Assembly: GCF_001189295.1 (NCBI RefSeq)
Contig: NZ_CP012159.1
Location: 2,432,001 to 2,496,000, forward strand
DNA length: 64,000 nt
DNA from: Chondromyces crocatus
GTDB lineage: Bacteria > Myxococcota_A > Polyangia > Polyangiales > Polyangiaceae
Direction of reading: 5' to 3'
Each line of letters starts with the position of its first letter. Within the stretch, counting starts at the first letter, position 1. Both the position numbers and the translations under genes were made by a program. The notes beneath the pieces were generated by a model, which ran no database searches, was not told the DNA's origin, and saw only the letters and a program-made list of their open reading frames with translations. Positions 18,066 through 27,755 of the stretch are shown piece by piece.

Positions 18066-19056
18066 GTGGGCGGGAGCCGGGCGCGCGACCTGGTTGCAAC
18101 TGGAGGCCAGGGGGGCCACCCTGGCGGGGTGCTCCTCTTTCTGCGCAAGATCGGGCGCGCAACCGTGGAGCACCGCTGGACGCGCGTGCTGCGCAGCGTC
18201 ATCGACAACCTCGACAAACACGACGCGCCCCGGGCTGCGAGCGCCATCGCCTTCGACGCCTTCCTCAGCCTGATCCCGCTCGTCGCGCTGGCAGGGCACG
18301 TGCTGAGCCGGCTGCACCAGAGCACGGCGCTGTTCCTCGACCCGCTGATCCGCGCGGCGCCGCGGGACGTGTCCCAGCTCGTGACGTCGGAGTTCCAGCG
18401 GATGGCCGACTCGTCGGTGGTGGCTCCGCTGAGCGTGGTGGGGTTCGTGTGGGTGTCGTCGTCTGGTCTGTCCACCGCGATGGGGGTGTTCGAGACCATC
18501 TACGGGAGCACGGCGCGCCCCTGGTACCACCGGCGGGCGCTCGCGGCGTGCTGTGTGCTCGCAAGTCTGGTGGGCTTTCCCGCGGTGGCCATGCTGGGCG
18601 TGCTCCTCGCCACCATCTCCGGCTCCACGGGCGCCCAGGTGGTGGCGCTGGCGTTGCCGGCCGGGCTCCTGGTTCTCCTCGTCGCGGCCTTCTTCCGGAT
18701 CGCGATCGCCGAGCGCCCTGGTCTGAAGCGGCCCGTGTTTCCCGGGGCCGCGTTGACCGTGGTGCTCTGGGTCGTGGTCTCCGCGCTGTTCTCGCTCTAC
18801 GTGGCGCGGCTCGCCCGGTACACGACGTTCTACGGCAACCTGGCCACCGCCGCGATCTTCCTGTTCTGGCTATGGCTGCTGGCGCTGGCGCTGTTCGTGG
18901 GCGGTGAGCTGAACGCGCGGCTCGAGCGAGAGCGCACGACCTCGATCCCCCCGGCGTCGGGGCGCTCGTTCCTGCGTCGTTCGTTCCCGCCGCCGCGCCC
19001 CTCGTTCCCGCCGCCGCGCCCCGAGTCCAACCAGGACGAGGACGGCGCCGGCGCCG

Positions 19057-19076
<20 letters not shown>
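18066..19076 (+). CDS. YihY/BrkB family inner-membrane protein
   Basis: About 336 residues. The protein shows the YihY (formerly RNase BN) pattern: a short cytoplasmic helix (RVLRSVIDNLDKHDAPRAAS), then IAFDAFLSLIPLVALAG and about five further membrane segments, ending in FLFWLWLLALALFVGGELNA. The C-terminal tail is Pro/Arg-rich and cytosolic. Family members are six-helix membrane proteins of unknown transport function; the old RNase BN label is an error. GTG 18066 has AGGGAA 8 nt upstream; GTG 18129 is an alternative nearer the conserved region. Its 3' end overlaps the convergent activator gene by 20 bp. Confidence 0.85.
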
Positions 19077-20997
<1,921 letters not shown>

Positions 20998-21159
20998 GCG
21001 CGCCCAGCGTAGCGGCGGCGAGGCGCAGCCCCAAGGGAAAGGGGACGGAAAGCAACGGCTGAGCGCGCGCGAGCAGAGAAGCCGCGCGTCATCGCACCGG
21101 AAGTGTCGTGGATGTGCGGGAGATGGGGGGGCGGCGGGCGCTGCGACCCCCCCGAGAGA

Positions 21160-22926
21160 TCACTGCGCGCGCGCGTTGAGCCGGTAGATGACCGTCTTGA
21201 AGGGGGCGTTCGCGGAGATCATCTCCTCGTTCCGCTTCTCCTCGGCCTCGTCGACGATCGCCTGAAGCTTCTGTGCGATGTCGGCGTCGCCCTGGGGCGA
21301 GAGCTGGTCGATGGCGGTGACCGACACGAAGCGGACTGCGGCGTTGGTGATCTTGGGCATGGCGTCGATGATCTTCTGGCGAAGCTCGGGCTTGCCGTAG
21401 ATCCCCATCATGTAGGCCGCCTTGATGCCCTTGAACTGGGTGTCCTTCTGCTGGTTGGCGCTGTCGGAGACCTTGGTCAGGTAGCACTCCGGGTCGGCCT
21501 TGCACTCGCCGAGCAGCGCCTTGGCCATGGTGTACTCTTTCTCGAAGGCCTTGCCGACGGTGCTGGGCTTGCCGTCCGCGCCGGTCTGGGCCTTGTTGTA
21601 GAGCTTGTCGACCTCGGCGACCTGGTCGGGGCCCATGAGCTTCATCGCCGTCGCCAGCGAGACGTCGCGGATGGGGGCCACGTCGGCCTCCTCGCCCTTG
21701 GCTTCGAGCGCCGTCTTCACGATCCAGGGGACGAAGCTCGCGTCGAAGAAGGTCCCGGACGCCTCGAGCAGCGTCTCGCGGGCGCCGATGCCGGGCGGGA
21801 TGGCGGTGTTCAGCGGCAGCTTCTCGTAGGTCTGCTGGAAGGCCTCCACCGTCTGCTGGCTCTTGGGCACCTTGGACAGCTCGCGCGCGATGATCGCCTT
21901 GGCGGCGTCGTCGGTCGACTTGCCGAGCGCGGCGAGCAGCGGCGCGGCGCTGTCCGCGCGGCCAATGGTGCCGAGGATGAGCGCAGACTGGCTGATGTGC
22001 GCGGTCTCGGCGGCCTTCTTCTGCTCGTTGGTGGGCTTGTCGCCGGCGCTCTTGAGCTGCTCGATCTTCGAGTACTCGATGAGTTCCTTGCTGTTGCCCT
22101 GGAGCAGGTCGATGACCGGCTGCACGGCGGGCTTGCCGATCTTCACGAGCGCGAGCATGGCCGTCATGTGGCCCTGCGATTTGTTCGGCGAGAGGAGCAT
22201 CTTGAGGAGGGGCTCCACGGCCTTCTCGCTCTTCTGCAGGCCGAGCAGCTCGGCCGAGGTGATCTGCCAGAACAGCTCGTCACGCAGGTTCGGGATGTCC
22301 TTGGGATCGTTGATCGGACGGCTGATGATGGTGATGAGCTGGGGCTCCCACGAGGGATCGTTGACCTGCTTCATCGCGTCGTAGACGTCGCGGTACATCG
22401 CCCCGGCCTTGGGCTTCGACGTCCTGACCTTCTGGAAGGTCTCGAAGAGAGGGCCAGCGGCCTCCTTCAGCTTCATCGCGCCGATGGCGCGGCACGCCCA
22501 GCGGACGTCTTCCTCGGTGGAGTCGGGCCTGTAGTCCTTGAGCGCCTTGATGAGGCAAGGGGCGCCGCGCGGGTCGCGGGTGTCGGAGATGAACTTGATG
22601 AGCTTGGAGTTGGTCCGCTCGTCGAGATCGCCGGCGACGCACTTCTGCGTCAAGGGCTCGATGATCTTGTCGAGGAGCGGCTTGACGGTGGGGCCGTTGC
22701 GGTCCTTGTTGTCGCGGGTCATCGCGTCCTCGAAGAACTGCACGAGGCGGTTGACCGCAGCAGGCGTCGTCGCGGGGTTGTCGAGCCGCTTGACCCAGGT
22801 GCTGGGATCATTCTCGTCGGCACAGCCGACGAGCGTGCCAGCGACGACCGTCACCGAGGAGACGGCGGCGACCCCCAAGAGGAGCGAGCTGAGTAGCGGC
22901 GTGATTCGTCGGACAGAGCGGATCAT
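21160..22926 (-). CDS. HEAT-repeat lipoprotein
   Basis: 588 residues; GGAGGAA upstream supports ATG 22926. The lipoprotein signal ends AGTLVGC (Cys35). The mature protein is alpha-helical throughout, with HEAT-like pairs of helices (VKPLLDKIIEPL, GAPCLIKALKDY, AVEPLLKMLLS, AVQPVIDLLQG, AAPLLAALGKS). This is a solenoid suited to protein binding in the periplasm. Three Cys in the second half (GECKADPECYL) may form a disulfide. No enzyme motif. Monocistronic; faces away from the FHA activator gene's start only by 162 bp on the same strand. Confidence 0.75.
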   Translation of the reverse strand: MIRSVRRITPLLSSLLLGVAAVSSVTVVAGTLVGCADENDPSTWVKRLDNPATTPAAVNRLVQFFEDAMTRDNKDRNGPTVKPLLDKIIEPLTQKCVAGDLDERTNSKLIKFISDTRDPRGAPCLIKALKDYRPDSTEEDVRWACRAIGAMKLKEAAGPLFETFQKVRTSKPKAGAMYRDVYDAMKQVNDPSWEPQLITIISRPINDPKDIPNLRDELFWQITSAELLGLQKSEKAVEPLLKMLLSPNKSQGHMTAMLALVKIGKPAVQPVIDLLQGNSKELIEYSKIEQLKSAGDKPTNEQKKAAETAHISQSALILGTIGRADSAAPLLAALGKSTDDAAKAIIARELSKVPKSQQTVEAFQQTYEKLPLNTAIPPGIGARETLLEASGTFFDASFVPWIVKTALEAKGEEADVAPIRDVSLATAMKLMGPDQVAEVDKLYNKAQTGADGKPSTVGKAFEKEYTMAKALLGECKADPECYLTKVSDSANQQKDTQFKGIKAAYMMGIYGKPELRQKIIDAMPKITNAAVRFVSVTAIDQLSPQGDADIAQKLQAIVDEAEEKRNEEMISANAPFKTVIYRLNARAQ

Positions 22927-23016
22927 GATTCCTCCGGGAGTGCTCGCGCCTGGGGCAGCCGAGCCCCCCCGGCGCGCGCACGAGTGCGCCGAAACTATTC
23001 GGCGTCGCAGGACGTG

Positions 23017-23874
23017 TCAACGCGAGCGGTCGGGATCTGCTTCACGCATTCCGAGCTGATGCCAGAGGCCCAATGCAAAGAGCCGGTCCGGTACGACGCG
23101 ACGCAGCGTCAGGAGGGCGCGCGCATCGCGGCCGACCAGCGTTCGGAAGGGCGGCGACGGGGCCGCGAGGAGTTCCACGACGGCGCTCGCCACCCGGTCG
23201 GGAGGAGGCGCCTTGGCCGCCTCGCCGAGGATGAACCGCTCCACGGCCTCGGTCATGGCCTGGTAGGAACGGTCGAGCAGTGGGCGGGAGGCGCGACGCT
23301 GATTCTCGAAGAAAATCGAGGTCCTGAACGTGCCTGGTTCGAGCAGGCATACCTCGACCCCGAAGGGCTGGAGCTCCCAGCGGAGGGCCTCGCTGAACCC
23401 CTCGATGGCGTGCTTGGTGGCGGCATAGACGCTGACCCCGGGGAGGCCGACCAGCCCGGAGACGCTGGACATGTTGATGATTCTCCCCCGGCGCGCGGCC
23501 CGCATGGACGGGAGGACCGCGCGGGTGACCGCCATCAGGCCGAAGACGTTCGTCTCGAACTGCTCTCGCACGTCTTCCTCGGACTGCTCCTCGAAGACGC
23601 CACCCACGGCGATGCCTGCGTTGTTCACCAGCGCGGAGAAGGGGCCGTACTTGAGGATGAGCTCCTTGATCCGCTCCTCGATGTCGGGGGCCGTGACGTC
23701 CAGCTGCTCGATGTCGAGCCGAATCCCTCGTTTCTTGGCGGCTTCTTCGATGATGCCTCGTCGTTCGAGGCTACGAAGCGTGGCGATGACCTGATGACCG
23801 GCCGCCGCACACGCGACCGCCGTGACCAGGCCGATGCCACTGGAGGCACCGGTCACGAGCACGAGCTGTCCCAT
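23017..23874 (-). CDS. Short-chain dehydrogenase/reductase
   Basis: 285 residues from ATG 23874. Classical SDR: cofactor motif TGASSGIG near the N-terminus, NNAG in LVNNAGIAVGG, catalytic Ser in INMSSVSGLVG and YAATK for Tyr/Lys. The NAD(P)-dependent reaction is certain in type, but the substrate is unknown. It is last in a four-gene minus-strand operon; its start lies 36 bp after the stop of the FAD oxidoreductase gene. Upstream in-frame sequence up to 23970 overlaps that gene and is not needed. Confidence 0.9.
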   Translation of the reverse strand: MGQLVLVTGASSGIGLVTAVACAAAGHQVIATLRSLERRGIIEEAAKKRGIRLDIEQLDVTAPDIEERIKELILKYGPFSALVNNAGIAVGGVFEEQSEEDVREQFETNVFGLMAVTRAVLPSMRAARRGRIINMSSVSGLVGLPGVSVYAATKHAIEGFSEALRWELQPFGVEVCLLEPGTFRTSIFFENQRRASRPLLDRSYQAMTEAVERFILGEAAKAPPPDRVASAVVELLAAPSPPFRTLVGRDARALLTLRRVVPDRLFALGLWHQLGMREADPDRSR

Positions 23875-23909
23875 GAGCACGGCAGTATAGAGGAAAGCCG
23901 CGCGCTGGT

Positions 23910-25058
23910 TCAGCCGATGATCATGGACTCGGTGAGGAGACGCCCTTCCTTGAACCTCCGCAGGTTCCACTTGAGGAAGAGCGGCGTCTCTGGGCCTCCG
24001 GCCACGACCTCGGCGAGCAGGCGCCCCATGACCGGGGCCATCATGAAGCCGTGCCCCATGAACCCGGAGGCCTGATAGAAGTGCTCGATCTCGTCGACCC
24101 GGCCCACGATGGGGTTCTGGTCGGGGGTGAGATCATAGCAACCGGCCCACTGGCGGAGCACCTTCACGCTGCCCAGGATGGGGCAGATGCGGGTCAGGGC
24201 CCGGCCATAAAGGGCGAGGAACCGGTGGCTGGAGCCCATGTCGAGCCCCGGCGGGACGTCCTCGTTCGAGATCCCGCCGACGATCTCCCCCCGCATGGAC
24301 TGAGAGAAGTACAGGCCGTTGGACAGGTCCGAGACCAGCGGTCCGAGCCAGAGCTTGAGCGGTTCGGTGGAGCAGATCTCGTGGCGGTGCGGCCGGTTGG
24401 GGAGTTCCACCCCGAGCATCCGCGCGATCTCGGGACTCCACGCGCCGGCCGCATTGATCACCTTCCGGGTACGGATCTCGCCCCGATCGGTGAGCACCGA
24501 GGTGATCCGGGGGCCCTGCGTGCGAAACCCGGTGACCTGGGTGAAGGTGGCGATCTCCACGCCGAGCTTCTCGGCGGCGTGCGCGTAGCCCCAGACGAAG
24601 GGCCAGGGGAACACCACCCCGTCGTCGGGGTTGAAGCTGGCCGCGACGACCCCTTCGGTCGACAGCTCGGGGACGATCCGTTGCGCCTCGATGGGCAAGA
24701 GCATGCGCGTCCCGAGGCCATGCTCGTTCTGGACTGCCACGCTGCGCTCCAGCATGCGGCGGCCTTCCTCGCTCCGCACGAGGAACAGGTACCCGCCCTG
24801 CCGGAACCAGATGTTGATCTTCATCTCCTGCGCGAAATCACGGCAGAGCCGGATGCTCTCCTGCATCAGCTGGATGTTGTCGGCGCTGGAGAACTGCGCC
24901 CGGACACCGCCGCCATTCCTGCCGCTGGCCCCGCCGCACAGGTAGCCTCGATCCAGCACCACGATGTCGGTGACGCCGTGGTGCCTCGCGAGGTTGTACG
25001 CAATGGCGAGGCCCATGATGCCAGCCCCGACGATGACCACCTCGGCTCGGTCGCGCAT
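23910..25058 (-). CDS. FAD-dependent amine/amino-acid oxidoreductase (DAO family)
   Basis: 382 residues. N-terminal Rossmann motif VVIVGAGIMGLAIAYNLAR, followed by YLCGGASGRNGGGVRAQF, typical of sarcosine oxidase beta subunit/glycine oxidase-like DAO proteins. The C-terminal FAD-contacting segment LTPDQNPIVGRVDEIEHFYQASGFMGHGFMMAP also fits SoxB-type enzymes. It probably oxidises an N-methyl or amino-acid substrate to an imine; the electron acceptor (O2 or a partner) is not evident. It lies 11 bp downstream of cysQ and upstream of the SDR gene. Confidence 0.88.
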   Translation of the reverse strand: MRDRAEVVIVGAGIMGLAIAYNLARHHGVTDIVVLDRGYLCGGASGRNGGGVRAQFSSADNIQLMQESIRLCRDFAQEMKINIWFRQGGYLFLVRSEEGRRMLERSVAVQNEHGLGTRMLLPIEAQRIVPELSTEGVVAASFNPDDGVVFPWPFVWGYAHAAEKLGVEIATFTQVTGFRTQGPRITSVLTDRGEIRTRKVINAAGAWSPEIARMLGVELPNRPHRHEICSTEPLKLWLGPLVSDLSNGLYFSQSMRGEIVGGISNEDVPPGLDMGSSHRFLALYGRALTRICPILGSVKVLRQWAGCYDLTPDQNPIVGRVDEIEHFYQASGFMGHGFMMAPVMGRLLAEVVAGGPETPLFLKWNLRRFKEGRLLTESMIIG

Positions 25059-25069
25059 TCGCCGTCAGC

Positions 25070-25942
25070 TTAGCGCGGGGCAGCGGCGGCGAGCACGGCG
25101 TCGTGGAGGGCACCGTTGGTGGCGGCGAGGCCGTGCCGGAGGCCCAGGTCCTCGGTGGCGTAGGCGATGGGCGCCCCCCGCAGGTCGCTGAACCGGCCGC
25201 CCGCTCCCCGGAGCACCGCCTCGGGGCCGCAGCTGTCCCAGTGCTTGGCGCCGACCCCGGTGTGGACGTAGAGGTCCGCCGCGCCGGTGACCACCCGGGC
25301 GACCTTCACGCCCACCGAGCCGCACGAGACCACGCGCCCGACACCCAGCCGCTCGAGCAAGGGGGTCAGGCTCGGGTGAGGATGCGAGCGCGAGATGACC
25401 GCGGTGGCTTCGGCTGGGCGGTGGGTGGACGAGACTCGGAGCGGGTGCCGGCTCCCGTCGGCTGCTTCCAGGAAGGCACCTCGGTCGCTCGGCCCGCCGG
25501 GAGCGCCCTCGTCGTCTCCACCGTCTTCGGGCGGACACCACCCGACGAGCGCCTCGCCCGTGGTCGGCAGGACCAGCACGCCGAGCGCCGCCCGGCCAGC
25601 CACGCTGAGGCCGATCATGACCGCGAAATCGCCGTTCCGATCCGCGAATTCGCGCGTTCCATCGAGCGGATCCACGTAGAACACCCGTGGATGGCGCACG
25701 ACTGCGCGGATCGCGGCCGCTTCCCCGGGCACGCTCTCCTCGGCGAGGATGCCTTCCCCTGGGAACGACGCCTCCAGCGCCCGGCAGATCAAGGTGTTCG
25801 CCCGTCGGTCCGCCTGGGTCACGGGATCGTCGGGGCCCTTGAGGTCGACGGTGAAGGGCGTTGCGTACACCTCCATCACCAGGTCGGAGGCTGCGCGCGC
25901 GATCCGTAGCAGCTCGGCGATTTCGCGATCGTCGGGACGCAT
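25070..25942 (-). CDS. cysQ: 3'(2'),5'-bisphosphate nucleotidase, CysQ-like
   Basis: 290 residues, inositol-monophosphatase superfamily. Metal ligands are in place: DPVTQAD (39-45), Glu68-Glu69 in LAEES, DPLDGTREF (Asp91, Asp94), and late KHWDSCGPEAVL. CysQ removes phosphate from PAP or PAPS, recycling a by-product of sulfate assimilation; inositol monophosphatase activity is the main alternative. A Gly/Asp-rich loop (GGDDEGAPGGPSD) near residue 140 makes it longer than E. coli CysQ. The start is 4 bp after the aldo/keto reductase stop, so translation is probably coupled. Confidence 0.88.
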   Translation of the reverse strand: MRPDDREIAELLRIARAASDLVMEVYATPFTVDLKGPDDPVTQADRRANTLICRALEASFPGEGILAEESVPGEAAAIRAVVRHPRVFYVDPLDGTREFADRNGDFAVMIGLSVAGRAALGVLVLPTTGEALVGWCPPEDGGDDEGAPGGPSDRGAFLEAADGSRHPLRVSSTHRPAEATAVISRSHPHPSLTPLLERLGVGRVVSCGSVGVKVARVVTGAADLYVHTGVGAKHWDSCGPEAVLRGAGGRFSDLRGAPIAYATEDLGLRHGLAATNGALHDAVLAAAAPR

Positions 25943-25946
25943 GACG

Positions 25947-26888
25947 TCAGCTCTCCACGCCGGCCTTTTTGAGCCGCGTCGTCAGGTCCGCCATCACCGT
26001 GTCGCGCAGGTAGGGAGGCATCCCGGACTCTCGCACGAGCTGATCGAGCTGGCCCACGGAGCGTGGCCCGAGCACGGCGGAAGACACCTGCTGGTTGGCG
26101 AGGACGAAGCGGAGCGCCAGGGAGCGGCAGGACACCACGGCGCCACCCAGCAAGGGGCGAAGGGCGTCGAGCTGCTTCAGGCGGGTGCGGAGCTCGGCGG
26201 GTGTCCAGCGGTCCAGCCGGTGATCGCCCTCGTAGAAGTCTCGGTCACGGCTCCACTGCCCCGCGAGGAGGCCGTGCGCCAGGACGGACCGGGCGAGGAC
26301 GCCAGCGCCGCTCTCGATCACGTCGGCGGTCACCTCCTCGAGGTCGGTGGCCATGAAGAGGTTGTACGCGAGCTCGATGACGTCGGCGCCGTTGCGGAGG
26401 GCGGCGCGCGCCTGATCCGCGTTCCCCGCGCTGACCCCCCACGCGCGGATCTTCCCCTTTTCCTTGAGCTCCTTCATGAACGCGACGGTCTCGGTCTTCC
26501 CGAGCGCTTGAACCGAAGGGTTGTGCAGAAGCAGGATGTCGATCACGTCGCGCTTGAGCCGCTCCTGCGAGCGCTCGTACGCGGTGAAGAGGTGCCGGGG
26601 ATCGAAGGTCTTGCGGGGAGGCGAGGCCTCGAGGTCGGTGCCGATCTTGGTGACGACGTGGATCCAGCTTCGATCCTCGAGCGCCTTGCCGAGCCGACGT
26701 TCCATGTCTCCGCGGCCATATACGTCCGCAGTGTCGAAGATGTTGACCCCGACGGACAGGGCTCGCTCGATCACGCGATCGACCTCGGCGTCCGCCACCG
26801 GGCCGTAGGCGTCGCCTGACAGCCCCCAGGTGCCGACCGAGAGCTCCGAGACCTCCATGCCCGTGCTGCCAAGAGCGCGCTTCCTCAC
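25947..26888 (-). CDS. Aldo/keto reductase
   Basis: About 313 residues from GTG 26888, chosen because homology begins at once with KRALGSTGMEVSELSVGTWG. The catalytic tetrad region is visible: VNIFDTADVYGRGDMERRLG (Asp, Tyr), VVTKIG (Lys) and DILLLHNPS (His). NADPH-dependent reduction of a carbonyl is expected; the substrate is unknown. No strong ribosome binding site precedes the GTG. It is the first gene of the AKR-cysQ-DAO-SDR operon. Confidence 0.88.
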   Translation of the reverse strand: MRKRALGSTGMEVSELSVGTWGLSGDAYGPVADAEVDRVIERALSVGVNIFDTADVYGRGDMERRLGKALEDRSWIHVVTKIGTDLEASPPRKTFDPRHLFTAYERSQERLKRDVIDILLLHNPSVQALGKTETVAFMKELKEKGKIRAWGVSAGNADQARAALRNGADVIELAYNLFMATDLEEVTADVIESGAGVLARSVLAHGLLAGQWSRDRDFYEGDHRLDRWTPAELRTRLKQLDALRPLLGGAVVSCRSLALRFVLANQQVSSAVLGPRSVGQLDQLVRESGMPPYLRDTVMADLTTRLKKAGVES

Positions 26889-27041
26889 CGGAATGCGATC
26901 TACACCAGGCCGCCCGGAGCGACACGTCTTTGCGCGCCCTGGCGCGGAACGCCGCGTGCCTTGGGGGTTCCCCCAGGAGAGGGAAGCCAGCGCGCCCCGC
27001 CCACGTCGGAGCGCTGGCTGGCCCCGCACCGCGAGGAGACC

Positions 27042-27755
27042 ATGCAGAACGGTGGAGCAGCTTTGGGGGTGCAGGGTCCGACGGACCGGGGGCCGGTGAC
27101 AGGAGCGCTGATGCAGCGGGCGCTGGAACTGGTGGCCCTGCGAGGGCGTGATGTGGTGGGCGTAAGGCACATCCTCGACGGGCGTGCGCACGTGGGGGCC
27201 GATCCAGCGGCCGTCGCGCACGCGGTGAGAGGGGATCTCATCGCCGAGGTGGTGGGCGACCGCTTCACGATCTTCGTGCCGGCCGGCACACGAGCGCGGC
27301 TGCACCAAGCGGATGGTCTGGCCCGTTTGCTCACAGGCCCCGTCGAGGTGTCCCTCCTGGAGGGGGATCGGGCGGTGCTGGTGCTGGGGGAGATCCAGAT
27401 CCGTGCGCAGATCGTGCCGGTCGAGGTGGTCTCTCGCGACACCACGACGTCCTCGCGCTGGGGCCGCAGCAAGGGCGCAGGGCCGACGGGCGTGGCGCGC
27501 TGGGTGGGACTCGTGGGGGCGATCTATGCGGTCGCGTTGACGGTCTGTGCGCTCTTCGCCACGCCAGAGCGGGTGCTGCTCCAGCAGGGGGTGGTGGGGC
27601 GCGCGGTGTCCACGGCCGCGGCGGCCGCGCAAGCGTCGCTACTCGCCTCCAACAAGCCAGTAGTGGAAGGCGTGAAACGACCCTCCGCGCAGCAGTTCGA
27701 CTTCGACGGGCGCGCCATCCCGCTCGATCACGCCGGACTCCTCGGCGCTCCCTGA
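27042..27755 (+). CDS. Membrane-anchored protein with FHA-like N-terminal fold
   Basis: 237 residues; GAGGAG at 27033-27038 fixes ATG 27042. The N-terminal domain (LELVALRGRDVVGVRHILDG, VGADPAAVAH, AEVVGDRFTIFVPAG) recalls the small beta domain at the N-terminus of myxobacterial AgmX/GltG-type motility proteins, though this is a weak resemblance. One transmembrane segment (VGLVGAIYAVALTVCALFA) follows. The last ~40 codons overlap the convergent glycosyltransferase gene by 117 bp. Function unknown. Confidence 0.6.
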   Translation: MQNGGAALGVQGPTDRGPVTGALMQRALELVALRGRDVVGVRHILDGRAHVGADPAAVAHAVRGDLIAEVVGDRFTIFVPAGTRARLHQADGLARLLTGPVEVSLLEGDRAVLVLGEIQIRAQIVPVEVVSRDTTTSSRWGRSKGAGPTGVARWVGLVGAIYAVALTVCALFATPERVLLQQGVVGRAVSTAAAAAQASLLASNKPVVEGVKRPSAQQFDFDGRAIPLDHAGLLGAP

